A DNA stretch of 64,000 nt from positions 124,001 through 188,000 of IMG/VR virus record IMGVR_UViG_3300025770_000004; one strand, given 5' to 3'. The translations under genes and the position numbers were made by a program. The notes beneath the pieces were generated by a model that ran no database searches, was not told where the DNA came from, and saw only the letters and a program-made list of their open reading frames with translations. This document shows, in pieces, positions 44,727 to 53,975 of this stretch; the first letter of the stretch is position 1, and each line of letters begins with the position of its first letter. This DNA comes from a virus.

Positions 44727-45398
44727 TTAATTTTTAATACCAAAGTACTCTTTTATATAATCCTCTAGCTCTTTAGTTTTAATGGCATGTACAATTTTAT
44801 CCGATTTACCAAAGTCTATCATGTTATTTTCATCTGAAAATTGTGTATGTGTGTCAAAGTACCCAATATTATTAGTTACACATATCTCTTTTAATTTTGA
44901 ATTGAAGTATAGTGTCACCTCGCTTCTATATTCATCATCCCCGACAAATGGTAAATTAATATTTGTTGATATACATTTATCTTCACACATTGGTGGTGTT
45001 ATAGAACATAGGTGTAGATTATAAGAATCCTTATATGATTCAACTATACCATTTATTGTAGAAGACATATCATCTATTAATGATTTATAATCATCTCCTC
45101 CATGATTTTTTATATGACATCTGATATCAATCTCCCCAAAAACTATCATAACATCACTACCAATTTCTATTTTAGTAGAAACAGATTTTTGACCAGTTGG
45201 GTTATATGATACACCATTATGAAAATCCATTGCTACCTCTTTATCCCTACAAATTCTCCAGTATGTAAGTGGTCCTAACCACCTAACATCAAACAGATTA
45301 ACGTAATCTCTATTTACCCACTTTCCTCTTTTGGTTCTAATATCATCATCACTGAATAAATCAGCATGACTATCACCTATTATTACTATTTTATTCAT
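44727..45398 (-). CDS. SGNH/GDSL-type hydrolase
   Basis: A 223-residue protein. KIVIIGDSHADLF gives block I with the Ser nucleophile; VMIVFGEIDIRCHI takes the place of block III (Gly-x-x-Asp rather than GxND). A late D-x-x-H (around SDKIVHAI) could complete the triad. Such enzymes often add or remove O-acetyl groups on glycans. Its place among sugar genes fits. Confidence 0.68.
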   Translation of the reverse strand: MNKIVIIGDSHADLFSDDDIRTKRGKWVNRDYVNLFDVRWLGPLTYWRICRDKEVAMDFHNGVSYNPTGQKSVSTKIEIGSDVMIVFGEIDIRCHIKNHGGDDYKSLIDDMSSTINGIVESYKDSYNLHLCSITPPMCEDKCISTNINLPFVGDDEYRSEVTLYFNSKLKEICVTNNIGYFDTHTQFSDENNMIDFGKSDKIVHAIKTKELEDYIKEYFGIKN

Positions 45399-45399
45399 A

Positions 45400-46032
45400 T
45401 TACCAATTTATATAATTACCATCGACACTAACATTACCTTCTACCCCAAGAACTTCTATTTTTTTATACTCATCTACAAAAGAATTCTTAAATTCCATCT
45501 CTAACATATTTTTACTATTTGAGCAATATTCTAATGTGCTTATGAAAGTATCAATATATTTTTTATTTATCTTATAAAAAACAGTAGCTATCTTTAACCC
45601 ATCAGATGTTTCAAAAAATATGTTATGATCATTATCATATTTCATATAATCAAAATTATCATTAAGAGAGTATCTACCAGATATTTTATAAATATTATGA
45701 TATTTATTAATATCAATCCTTTTAAGACCCTCTAGTATTTGTGTTGATTCAGCAGACGCTTTGAATTGTCCATCTATCACCTTTTTAATTTTATCATCTG
45801 TTAATTTAACATAATGATCAACCATATCCTTTATAGTATTTTCCTTTTCTATATCAATTTCAGAAGATTCTAAAAATAGAATGTCAGAGTTTTCTATTTT
45901 ACCATTAATACTTTCTATTGTTTTTATTACTTGTGTATACCTTTCTTCTGGTGTATAAACAGATCTCACCCTACTATAATCTAATGGATCTTTAGATATG
46001 TTTATAACAGATGTTATTATAACTAGATTCAT
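45400..46032 (-). CDS. Putative glycan-synthesis protein
   Basis: A 210-residue protein started at the ATG at 46032 (MNLVIITSVINISKDPLDYS), an ATGA overlap with the upstream gene. ILFLESSEIDIEKEN and YHNIYKISGRYSLNDNFDY recall phage and bacterial glycosyltransferase-like proteins that contain a K-I-x-G-R-Y loop. No catalytic motif is certain. Confidence 0.5.
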   Translation of the reverse strand: MNLVIITSVINISKDPLDYSRVRSVYTPEERYTQVIKTIESINGKIENSDILFLESSEIDIEKENTIKDMVDHYVKLTDDKIKKVIDGQFKASAESTQILEGLKRIDINKYHNIYKISGRYSLNDNFDYMKYDNDHNIFFETSDGLKIATVFYKINKKYIDTFISTLEYCSNSKNMLEMEFKNSFVDEYKKIEVLGVEGNVSVDGNYINW

Positions 46033-46880
46033 AGACTTGATAATGTTTTTATCCAAAGGTCATAACATGCTTTTGGTGATAAGTTTTTTACTATAAACTC
46101 TCTCGGAGAGTAATTATCTAAATTATCCATAAATGATTTAAAATCTTCTTTCCAATTTTCTGGATAGGATATTAACCCACAAGTATCATCAAAATAAGAA
46201 GCGGCTGTACCAGATAAATCATGACCAGGTAGATAATCAACCCACACAGTCTTAACATTAGGAACAACCTCATCCCGTAGAGATTTTATATCAATTACAA
46301 ATATAGGTGTGTTACAACTTAATGTTTCTTGAAAAGCAAATCCTTGACTTTCGTGCCTACCTACCCAAATAGCATAAGGAGCCTTTGAGATAGCTTCATT
46401 AAATGATTGTTCCTGATATTTCTTTTGATAGTCAAAAATGATAAAATCGTTACCAAGGTGTTCTATAACATCACTAAGTCTTTTGATATCAACATGTTTG
46501 AAATAAATAACTGGTTTGCCTGTTTTTTCACCCGGTATAAATCTATTAACATCCACCCCGAATGGTAGAGCAAGACATTTTATTTTACTATTATGTATAT
46601 CATTACATAATTTTTTATTCCATTTAGATAAAAGATTACAATATGTTCTTCCATCTAAGTTTGGTACAGAATTAATGTCTATTACATGAAATAGAATTTG
46701 CGGCCCATATATAACACCACCATTGTGATTATCATATACTTTAAGTTCACTAAGATTAACTATCCAATCATATTCTTTATTAGAATTAAAAGTAAAATCA
46801 ACACACATACCCTCATTGATCATCAATTTTAAACCATTAAGATTTTTATGATGCCAATATCCTTCAAAGTAAAAATTCAT
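46029..46880 (-). CDS. GT-B glycosyltransferase (group 1-like)
   Basis: A 283-residue protein. ALPFGVDVNRFIPGEKTGKPVIYFKHVD is the interdomain junction typical of GT-B enzymes, and GRHESQGFAFQETLSCNTPIFVIDI is the C-terminal nucleotide-sugar site with the E-x7-E pattern. It is shorter than usual GT4 enzymes because the acceptor domain is compact. Overlaps its downstream partner by 4 nt. Confidence 0.8.
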   Translation of the reverse strand: MNFYFEGYWHHKNLNGLKLMINEGMCVDFTFNSNKEYDWIVNLSELKVYDNHNGGVIYGPQILFHVIDINSVPNLDGRTYCNLLSKWNKKLCNDIHNSKIKCLALPFGVDVNRFIPGEKTGKPVIYFKHVDIKRLSDVIEHLGNDFIIFDYQKKYQEQSFNEAISKAPYAIWVGRHESQGFAFQETLSCNTPIFVIDIKSLRDEVVPNVKTVWVDYLPGHDLSGTAASYFDDTCGLISYPENWKEDFKSFMDNLDNYSPREFIVKNLSPKACYDLWIKTLSSL

Positions 46881-46894
46881 ATAATTATTTTTTT

Positions 46895-47407
46895 TTAATA
46901 TTCAATTACTATTATATCTTTTTCATCATGAATTGATTTCTCATATGAAATTATATAGTCAATTTTATATTTATTTATTAACTCAATAATTTTATTCTCA
47001 TTAATTGAGTCTGAATAATCTCTTAAAATTCTCATATCATCAATATAAATAATTTCCCCACTAACTCCCCTTTTCAATATAGATTCCAATTCATTCATTA
47101 TTGGGAATTCCAAAATTCCAAATCCAGTATTACCTCCACTATAATGCCCATCTAACCAATAAGTAAATATTTCATTTGATTCGTTTATTAAATTATCAAG
47201 CTCATAATAAGAATCACCTTTTATTAATTTTACTTTATCATTACCACTAAACCTTATAGAGCAATGATTATAATATTCATCTGATAATTCTATTGAATAT
47301 ATATTATCAAATCCACTATCGATTGCTAATTGAATACCATCACCTAAATAAGATCCGGTTTCTATAAAATTAGATGTTTTGTTTTTAAATTTTTCTATTC
47401 TAGGCAT
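46895..47407 (-). CDS. Methyltransferase-like protein, paralogue A
   Basis: A 170-residue Rossmann protein. NFIETGSYLGDGIQLAIDSGFDNIY is motif I (ETGSxxGDG), followed by SIELSDEYY, VKLIKGDSYYELD and TYWLDGHYSGG. It is a clear paralogue of the 173-residue protein at 48700. The WLDGHxS loop may hold catalytic residues. Probably a SAM-dependent methyltransferase on a glycan. Confidence 0.68.
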   Translation of the reverse strand: MPRIEKFKNKTSNFIETGSYLGDGIQLAIDSGFDNIYSIELSDEYYNHCSIRFSGNDKVKLIKGDSYYELDNLINESNEIFTYWLDGHYSGGNTGFGILEFPIMNELESILKRGVSGEIIYIDDMRILRDYSDSINENKIIELINKYKIDYIISYEKSIHDEKDIIVIEY

Positions 47408-47409
47408 AA

Positions 47410-48048
47410 TTATATTATTTTTATATACAGAGCATCACCCCATTCAGCTTCGGTCATTTTAATTTCAACTCTTTTGAACCCATAACCACCAAGGTATTCA
47501 TCTAACTCACTCAACTTAGTACAATTCATATAAACCTCCCCGGTGTTTACTTCGGTATAGATATATTTCATTTTTGAAATATTATCCCCGAATCCCTTTA
47601 TAACAGGAAGTTCATATCCTTGTAAATCTAAATTCACAAAATCATAATTTGAATAATCCAATTCCCTTTCTTCAAATATGGTGTTTAGTGTTTTAGATGT
47701 TAGATTAACACTACCCTCCATAACAATATGTGGGTGGTTAGTTGCGTGTGTTCCAAATTCCAATACCGATGATGATTGGTAATTACCATTGTAGTGGTTC
47801 TTAGCTATGTTGAACTTCATAACATCCCCATCAACATCAGACAATAACTCAGATATCGCAATATGGTTAGTATCTTTTATTATATCTTTTAAATTTTCAT
47901 ATAAACTCGGATTTGCTTCGACCCATACAACATTTTTTATTCCTTGGTTAACATAATCAACCATCTCTTCTGCTAAGTGTGCACCAAGGTGTATAATACC
48001 ATTGGGTTTACCATATTTACCTACTATTTCATTAAAGCTTATTAACAT
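47410..48048 (-). CDS. FkbM-family methyltransferase
   Basis: A 212-residue protein. GIIHLGAHLAEEMVDYVNQGI, VVWVEANPSLYENLKD and the later YDFVNLDLQGYELPVIKGF are the FkbM landmarks. The family O-methylates hydroxyls, often on sugars. One base separates it from the paralogue-A gene; another 4 nt from the next transferase. Confidence 0.86.
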   Translation of the reverse strand: MLISFNEIVGKYGKPNGIIHLGAHLAEEMVDYVNQGIKNVVWVEANPSLYENLKDIIKDTNHIAISELLSDVDGDVMKFNIAKNHYNGNYQSSSVLEFGTHATNHPHIVMEGSVNLTSKTLNTIFEERELDYSNYDFVNLDLQGYELPVIKGFGDNISKMKYIYTEVNTGEVYMNCTKLSELDEYLGGYGFKRVEIKMTEAEWGDALYIKII

Positions 48049-48052
48049 ATAT

Positions 48053-48703
48053 TTATAATATTTTTCTTAAATCGTGTCTTTTTGTATTAAAATTACTATT
48101 CGAATGTAATCTATGATGAACTAATTCTTCGGGTATATTTATAAAACTTTTACCCTCTCTCATAAGTCTTAACCAAAAATCATAATCCTCTATACCATCA
48201 AGTCCATCTTTCCAACCATTCATCAATAAAGCATCTGATTTCTTAAAAATAGCACTTGTGTTGGCTACTTGGTTAATACCAGCTAATGATATGTGTTTTA
48301 TATCATTTGGGAAGCTTGATAAGATTGGTCTACCAGTTATATCACCATTTTCATTAATATAATTTATGAAAGTACCAATGACATCATAATCATTAACTAA
48401 TTTTATTTGTTTTTCTAACTTTGTGTGAATCCAAAAATCATCATCATCTTGTAAAGCAATCCAATCATATTTAGCCTCCTTTAAGAGTTTATTTAGAGTT
48501 TTAGATTTTCCTTTATCATCACCATAATCAAAAACCCTTATTCTAGGATCATTATATTTATCAGGTATACTCTTAGAATCATCAGTAGTGCCATTAAACC
48601 CAATTAATAACTCAAAATCTTGATATGTCTGGTTTAAAATAGACTCAATGGATAGAGATAGATATTTCTCACCGTTATATGTTGCTAATAGGATTGATAT
48701 CAT
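48053..48703 (-). CDS. Family 2 glycosyltransferase
   Basis: A 216-residue GT2 enzyme. ISILLATYNGEKYLSLSIESILNQTYQDFELLI is split by standard turns; the metal site is WIALQDDDDFW, and GLDGIEDYDFWLRLM holds the catalytic-base E/D-x-D-x-x-x-R. Typical small bacterial or phage transferase adding one sugar. Start overlaps the upstream stop by 4 nt. Confidence 0.92.
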   Translation of the reverse strand: MISILLATYNGEKYLSLSIESILNQTYQDFELLIGFNGTTDDSKSIPDKYNDPRIRVFDYGDDKGKSKTLNKLLKEAKYDWIALQDDDDFWIHTKLEKQIKLVNDYDVIGTFINYINENGDITGRPILSSFPNDIKHISLAGINQVANTSAIFKKSDALLMNGWKDGLDGIEDYDFWLRLMREGKSFINIPEELVHHRLHSNSNFNTKRHDLRKIL

Positions 48704-49221
48704 GGATGTGCTACTAAAATATCATTTTCTTGAAGACCATCTTCATATGTCAATTGGTAATCTGGGTTTAATTCTGATAATTTTTTGAAAATATCATCTT
48801 TATAAAAACCGTGTACTGGATTTGGAAGTTCCCAACATCTCATATCATCTATTAAGATAGTATGTGTTTTTATTTTGTGTTCTTTTATAACATCCAACTC
48901 TTGCATTAGAGGTGCCCAGTGGTCACCTAAAGCTGTATCTCCACAAGAATGATGTCCATCTAACCAAAATGTAACTGGCTCATCTATGTCTTTTAACACA
49001 TCGGGTAATACTTTGAAAGAATCACCCTTTACAATTTCAACATTTGGATTATTAGAGAATCTATTTTTTGATATCTCGAAATATTTATCGGATAACTCAA
49101 TTGATATTATTTTACTAAAACCAGCGTTTAGAGCTTGTTGTATTCCATCTCCCATGAAACTACCAGTTTCTATAAAGATACCGTTTGGATATTTACTAAA
49201 ATTTTCTGTTTTTGAAGGCAT
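48700..49221 (-). CDS. Methyltransferase-like protein, paralogue B
   Basis: A 173-residue paralogue of the 46895 gene product: FIETGSFMGDGIQQALNAGF, SIELSDKYFEISKNRF, VEIVKGDSFKVLPD and TFWLDGHHSCGD align without gaps. A HIS/CYS pair in DGHHSCGD differs from the DGHYSGGN of paralogue A. Probably acts on a different position of the same glycan. Confidence 0.68.
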   Translation of the reverse strand: MPSKTENFSKYPNGIFIETGSFMGDGIQQALNAGFSKIISIELSDKYFEISKNRFSNNPNVEIVKGDSFKVLPDVLKDIDEPVTFWLDGHHSCGDTALGDHWAPLMQELDVIKEHKIKTHTILIDDMRCWELPNPVHGFYKDDIFKKLSELNPDYQLTYEDGLQENDILVAHP

Positions 49222-49236
49222 AATTTATTTTTATTT

Positions 49237-49914
49237 TTATTTTCTTAGTTCTGAATGATTTTTTGATAAAGCTACTAATCTTTGCTTAAATGGTCTATTA
49301 CTACCCTCATGATAACAATAACTAGGGTCTAGTATAAGTGTTGGTTTATTATCTATGAAATATCTATTCATATGACTTTCATCGTGCCAAACAGCAATAA
49401 TACCTTTTTCAAAATCATTATTAGTTCTATCAGATAATACTTTTGACATTTTTAGATATTCTTCTGATGTACCACCATTAAATCCACCTGCTAAATATTG
49501 CATTTCCTCATTCGGAGCAACATATGCGAGTGAATTTGTATTCGTTTCGGGTGTTCCTCTAACTTCATAATAACCACAATGTTGTGTAGCTACTCTTTCG
49601 CTTAAAATTTCATCACCAACGAAATCAACAAATCTCATATCTGCATCACAATAATATAGATAATCCATTTTTGATAATTCGTTTGAATTATTTGAGAATA
49701 TTTCATATCGACCTAGTGTCATCCAGGGCCACTCTTTATGCTCAACATTAATTCTAACTACTTTCCTATTAGTATTAATCTGTATATCTTCATTAGTAAA
49801 AACAAAGTATGTTACATCCTGGTCTTTAAGAAAAAACCTATCAGCACTTTCAATTAGTGGTTGTAAAAATTGCGAGTATTTATTTGTTGCTATTATTAAT
49901 AATCCTATTTTCAT
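49237..49914 (-). CDS. Family 6 glycosyltransferase (GT6, blood-group A/B-like)
   Basis: A 225-residue transferase. HKEWPWMTLGRYEIF, YYCDADMRFVDFVG (DxD metal site), AGGFNGGTSEEYLKM and AVWHDESHMNRYFID are GT6 hallmarks shared with mammalian alpha-1,3-Gal/GalNAc transferases. GT6 genes occur in a few bacteria and in cyanophage P-SSM2. It retains configuration and probably adds alpha-1,3 Gal or GalNAc, often to a fucosylated acceptor, which fits the GT11 gene in the same operon. Confidence 0.92.
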   Translation of the reverse strand: MKIGLLIIATNKYSQFLQPLIESADRFFLKDQDVTYFVFTNEDIQINTNRKVVRINVEHKEWPWMTLGRYEIFSNNSNELSKMDYLYYCDADMRFVDFVGDEILSERVATQHCGYYEVRGTPETNTNSLAYVAPNEEMQYLAGGFNGGTSEEYLKMSKVLSDRTNNDFEKGIIAVWHDESHMNRYFIDNKPTLILDPSYCYHEGSNRPFKQRLVALSKNHSELRK

Positions 49915-49984
49915 TATCTTAAATTTTATTTTATTGTCGCTACTTTCATTTTAAATAATAGTTTTTATTATTCTCCATAATTTA

Positions 49985-50566
49985 TTAATGATCTGGACTA
50001 ACCAAATGCTCTTTTGTATTTATCATCTTTGGTTCTATCCCAACACTTTTGAGTAGGATACCAATATAAAGATCTTCGTAGATGTGATCTAGATAATTAA
50101 AATTAGGTAAAGCTTTTTCTAAAGCATTTCTAGAAACTACATAACCAAACCCACCCATACACCAAGGAGTAAACTCACCCATATATGGTACTTTATCCCA
50201 AAAATTACCACATCTACCCATGTGCCAATTTCTACTACCATCAACATAATGAACATTTCCTAAATAATCACCTTCGATATTTTCAAACCGTTTAGTAACT
50301 TTCATATCATCATCTAATTTACAAAAGTGTGTGTACTTATTGAACCTATCATCACTAATTAAAAAGTGGAATGTTTTCATTACCTTTTCTGGAAGTCCAG
50401 CATATCCATCATTACAATTTAGATTTAGAATTCTTTTTTCTTCATCATATTCATTCTTAATGAATCCACCTTGAACAATTATGAAATCTGAATCCATCAT
50501 TTCGGATATTGTTTCATAACAATTATTAATATTTTTCTGGTGTGTTATAAAAACATAAAGTGTCAT
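49985..50566 (-). CDS. Galactosyltransferase-like (GT31-type)
   Basis: A 193-residue protein. FCKLDDDMKV is the metal site, WCMGGFGYVVSRNALEKAL and YEDLYIGILLKSVGI match the G-x-G-Y-x-x-S ... E-D-x-x-x-G pattern of beta-1,3-galactosyl/fringe transferases. It begins the long minus-strand glycan block; a terminator separates it from the Clp gene upstream. Confidence 0.82.
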   Translation of the reverse strand: MTLYVFITHQKNINNCYETISEMMDSDFIIVQGGFIKNEYDEEKRILNLNCNDGYAGLPEKVMKTFHFLISDDRFNKYTHFCKLDDDMKVTKRFENIEGDYLGNVHYVDGSRNWHMGRCGNFWDKVPYMGEFTPWCMGGFGYVVSRNALEKALPNFNYLDHIYEDLYIGILLKSVGIEPKMINTKEHLVSPDH

Positions 50567-50591
50567 TGATTTTTTATTTATTTTTTATATA

Positions 50592-50624
50592 CAAAAAAAG
50601 GGAGAAAGTTAACCTTCTCCCTTT
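50592..50624 (-). terminator. Terminator after ClpC-like gene
   Basis: A 10-bp inverted repeat (AAAGGGAGAA / TTCTCCCTTT, 8-nt loop; 50597-50624) followed by seven T on the minus strand. Confidence 0.9.
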
Positions 50625-50645
50625 AATTTTTTGATGTTTTTTTAA

Positions 50646-52760
50646 TTATTCATCACCCTCTTTTTTCTTACGAGTAGCTCTTTTCTTCTTAGTAAGAACA
50701 ATCATTTTCTCATTTTCACTATCATAATCAAGTGTTAACTTAGATCCTTTAGGTGGATTAGATTCAATGATTTCTTCTGTTAGAACATCTTCAACGTGTC
50801 TTTGAATTGCTCTTTTCAAAGGTCTAGCCCCATATTGAGGATCAAATCCTTCACCAGCTATATAATTGATAGACTCGTCTGTAAAGTCAAGTGTGAATTC
50901 CATTTGCTCAACTCTTTCAACAACTTTAGCAACTTCAATCTTGATTATCTCATTAATATCTTCTCTATCTAAAGAGTTAAACATAATGATATCATCAACA
51001 CGATTTAAGAATTCGGGTGCGAATTTTTTCTTCAACTCTTTATCAATAACCGCATTGGAGTGTTCACCTTTAGACGATTGTTTTGCTTTTGTTGAAAATC
51101 CAACACCATTACCAAAATCTTTTAATTGACGAGAACCAGTATTTGATGTCATAATAATAATCGTATTCTTGAAGTTCACCTTTCTTCCAAGTGAATCAGT
51201 TAATTGACCATCATCTAATACTTGAAGTAGTAAGTTAAATACTTCTGGGTGAGCTTTTTCAATCTCATCAAGTAAGATTACAGAATAAGGTTTTCTTCTA
51301 ACTTTTTCAGTTAATTGTCCACCCTCATCGTGACCAACATATCCCGGAGGTGCTCCAATCAATCTAGACACTGCGAATTTCTCCATATACTCTGACATAT
51401 CAATTCTAATTAAAGACTCTTCTGAGTCGAAAAGATACTTGGTCAATTCTTTGGCTAATTGTGTTTTACCAACACCAGTAGGTCCCAAGAACATAAATGA
51501 ACCAATTGGTTTATTCGGGTCTTTAAGTCCAACACGACCTCTCTGAATAGCTTTCACAATCTTTTTAACAGCCTCATCTTGTCCAATAACTTTAGATGAT
51601 ACTACATCTTTCATCTTTCCAAGTTTTGTATTCTCTTTCTCGTTTACCTTACTAACAGGTACACCAGTCATCATCGAAATAACTTCAGCAACATTTTCAT
51701 CAGTTACAGTTTGTCTATTGTTTTTTGAATCATCCTCCCAAGCTTGTCTTGCTATATCCAAAGATTCATTAAGTTGTCTTTCAACATCTCTTAGTTTAGC
51801 CGCTTCTTCATATTTCTGAGAACGTATAACATCGTTCTTCATTTCTTTAATATCGACAATCTTTTTCTCAATGGAAGTTATTTCCTTTGGAACAATTATA
51901 TTAGCGATATGTACTCTAGCCCCAGATTCATCAAGAGCATCAATAGCCTTATCTGGTAAGAATCTATCATTCATATATCTTGTTGTTAATTCAACACAAG
52001 CCTTAATAGCATCTGGTGTATAAGTAACATTATGATGGTCTTCATATCTATCAAGTATGTTACTTAAAATTTGAATTGACTCTTCTGGTGTTGCTGGCTC
52101 AACAACTACCTTTTGAAATCTTCTTTCAAGTGCCCCATCTTTTTCGATATGCTTTCTGTACTCATCAAGTGTAGTTGCTCCAATGATTTGTATTTCACCA
52201 CGAGCTAATGCTGGTTTGAACATATTGGATGCGTCAAGTGAACCTGATGCACCACCAGCACCGATAATAGTATGAATTTCATCAATGAAAAGAACAATAT
52301 CAGGATCTTTTTCAAGTTCTGACATAAGAGCTTTGATTCTTTCTTCAAACTGTCCTCTATACTTAGTACCAGCTACCATAGAAGCTAAATCAAGCATTAC
52401 AATTCTTTTATTAAAAAGAATTCTACTAACTTTTCTTTGAACTATTCTAAGTGCTAATCCCTCTGCGATAGTAGATTTACCAACCCCTGGTTCACCGATT
52501 AGAATCGGATTATTTTTCTTTCTTCTTGAAAGAATTTGAGAAACTCTTTCGATTTCCTTTTCTCTTCCAACAATTGGATCAAGCTTACCATCTTCTGCCA
52601 TCTTAGTTAGATCACGACTATAAGTATCTAATACCGGAGTTTTAGATTTCGGGTCTGGTTTCTTAGAAGAAATGTATCTATCCTCATCACCACCATCATC
52701 AATTGAAGCTTTCACTTCTTCAACTTTATCCAAATATTCTTTCTCTTTATTTTCTTCCAT
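50646..52760 (-). CDS. ClpC/ClpB-family AAA+ unfoldase lacking the N domain
   Basis: A 704-residue double-AAA protein. First ATPase: GREKEIERVSQIL, Walker A GEPGVGKST (89-97), Walker B IVLFIDEIHTIIGAG. A short middle segment EEAAKLRDVERQL is the UVR-type linker of ClpC, not the long ClpB coiled coil. Second ATPase: FLGPTGVGKTQLAKEL, IRIDMSEYME, VILLDEIEKAHPEVF, and a D2 small domain. The first ~45 residues are a disordered lead in place of the Clp N domain. It may thread substrates into host ClpP or act as a disaggregase with the phage DnaK system. Confidence 0.94.
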   Translation of the reverse strand: MEENKEKEYLDKVEEVKASIDDGGDEDRYISSKKPDPKSKTPVLDTYSRDLTKMAEDGKLDPIVGREKEIERVSQILSRRKKNNPILIGEPGVGKSTIAEGLALRIVQRKVSRILFNKRIVMLDLASMVAGTKYRGQFEERIKALMSELEKDPDIVLFIDEIHTIIGAGGASGSLDASNMFKPALARGEIQIIGATTLDEYRKHIEKDGALERRFQKVVVEPATPEESIQILSNILDRYEDHHNVTYTPDAIKACVELTTRYMNDRFLPDKAIDALDESGARVHIANIIVPKEITSIEKKIVDIKEMKNDVIRSQKYEEAAKLRDVERQLNESLDIARQAWEDDSKNNRQTVTDENVAEVISMMTGVPVSKVNEKENTKLGKMKDVVSSKVIGQDEAVKKIVKAIQRGRVGLKDPNKPIGSFMFLGPTGVGKTQLAKELTKYLFDSEESLIRIDMSEYMEKFAVSRLIGAPPGYVGHDEGGQLTEKVRRKPYSVILLDEIEKAHPEVFNLLLQVLDDGQLTDSLGRKVNFKNTIIIMTSNTGSRQLKDFGNGVGFSTKAKQSSKGEHSNAVIDKELKKKFAPEFLNRVDDIIMFNSLDREDINEIIKIEVAKVVERVEQMEFTLDFTDESINYIAGEGFDPQYGARPLKRAIQRHVEDVLTEEIIESNPPKGSKLTLDYDSENEKMIVLTKKKRATRKKKEGDE

Positions 52761-52778
52761 ATTATTTGTTATTTTAAT

Positions 52779-53201
52779 TTATATATTTTTCTTATCAGAA
52801 GTTTCATTTAAAATATCATTGAGTATATTTTCTCTTCTTTCTTGTATATTCTCCATATCTATATAGTCACAACGTATATCTAAGTTTAGCAAACCATTCG
52901 TATTTATATCCATACTTTTTATACTACATCCAATGCCTCTCCAATGTGCGGTTATTATATCAAAGATATAATCTTTCTTATATCCGTGTTGACCAGTATT
53001 AGCATTATACATCTTATCAAATAAATCATAAAAGTATTTTCTATAATTCGTATATTTATTTAAATCCAGTGATATATCAATATCACTATGAGAACCTATT
53101 GATAACTGACAGGAAATAGATTCAGAATAAAATGTATCATCCTTTATTTTAAACCATTTACTTTGTGGTTTATTATTTTGTTTTAATACTGGTATAGACA
53201 T
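52779..53201 (-). CDS. Hypothetical protein
   Basis: A 140-residue protein, probably mixed beta/helix (ESISCQLSIGSHSDIDISLDL; LNLDIRCDYIDMENI). Its start shares one base with the upstream stop (TAATG type). No family recognised; may be structural. Confidence 0.65.
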   Translation of the reverse strand: MSIPVLKQNNKPQSKWFKIKDDTFYSESISCQLSIGSHSDIDISLDLNKYTNYRKYFYDLFDKMYNANTGQHGYKKDYIFDIITAHWRGIGCSIKSMDINTNGLLNLDIRCDYIDMENIQERRENILNDILNETSDKKNI

Positions 53202-53812
53202 TATGCTAAACTAAAATTTATTAAAAATTCTTTCATAAATGCGTTACTACTACCACCAACGAAATCAACCCATTTATTATAGATTTTTTGATCATGTTCA
53301 TCCTCTGAATATTTAATCATCATCGATAGTTGTTTAGATGATTCAGCATATGATTGATTATCAGTATCTACTTTTAATAAACCACCATAATTTTCAATAA
53401 CCCAATCTTCAAAATCAGGATAATCCTTTTTATTAAAAACTTCTTCTTGAACTACGAAAACAATACCCGATAACATATCATTTAGATCTGGTTCATAAAA
53501 AACACCAACTGGTATTCCGGCCTTTTTTAGAGTCTCTAGATTTGTTTCCATAGACCCGATAAATTCCTCATTTGGTTGATACCTATTAACCGAATGATTT
53601 GATGTACCACCATTCAATATTATAAATGTTTTCCAGTTATCTGCCCAATCTTCATATCTATTTATATGAGTAATTTTATTGGATTTTTTAATCATTTGAC
53701 TATACTCAACAACAGCGTGTCCAAATTGAATACCTTTTTGTATATCTGATAGGTTGTAAGGCACTAACCCCATCATCCTAAGCTCTTTATTTTTCAACAT
53801 CTCTTTTCCCAT
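53201..53812 (-). CDS. Possible peptidyl-tRNA hydrolase (PTH2-like)
   Basis: A 203-residue protein. MGLVPYNLSDIQKGIQFGHAV followed by VEYSQ and, later, WKTFIILNGGTS resembles the PTH2 fold, in which Lys-x-x-x-Gln-x-x-H-A forms the active helix (here QKGIQFGHAV). The long C-terminal part is extra. PTH2 frees tRNA from peptidyl-tRNA. It is next to the tRNA/large-RNA locus. I consider this assignment tentative. Confidence 0.5.
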   Translation of the reverse strand: MGKEMLKNKELRMMGLVPYNLSDIQKGIQFGHAVVEYSQMIKKSNKITHINRYEDWADNWKTFIILNGGTSNHSVNRYQPNEEFIGSMETNLETLKKAGIPVGVFYEPDLNDMLSGIVFVVQEEVFNKKDYPDFEDWVIENYGGLLKVDTDNQSYAESSKQLSMMIKYSEDEHDQKIYNKWVDFVGGSSNAFMKEFLINFSLA

Positions 53813-53860
53813 ACTATTATTTTATTTTAAAAGGAAAAGTTTACAAATTGTATATAAATA

Positions 53861-53897
53861 AAAAACCCATCAATGAAATAAATCTATTGATGGGTTT
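53861..53897. terminator. Terminator after tRNA/large-RNA unit
   Basis: A 10-bp inverted repeat (ACCCATCAAT / ATTGATGGGT, 11-nt loop; 53865-53895) with A/T flanks, just past the last tRNA-like gene on the minus strand. It closes the 55.1-53.9 kb RNA unit. Confidence 0.8.
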
Positions 53898-53975
53898 ATA
53901 GATGATGTTAGGTAATCAAAACTGTTCAAAACAGACCCTCTAATTAAAGAGAAGTTAACCACTACGAAAACTTTG

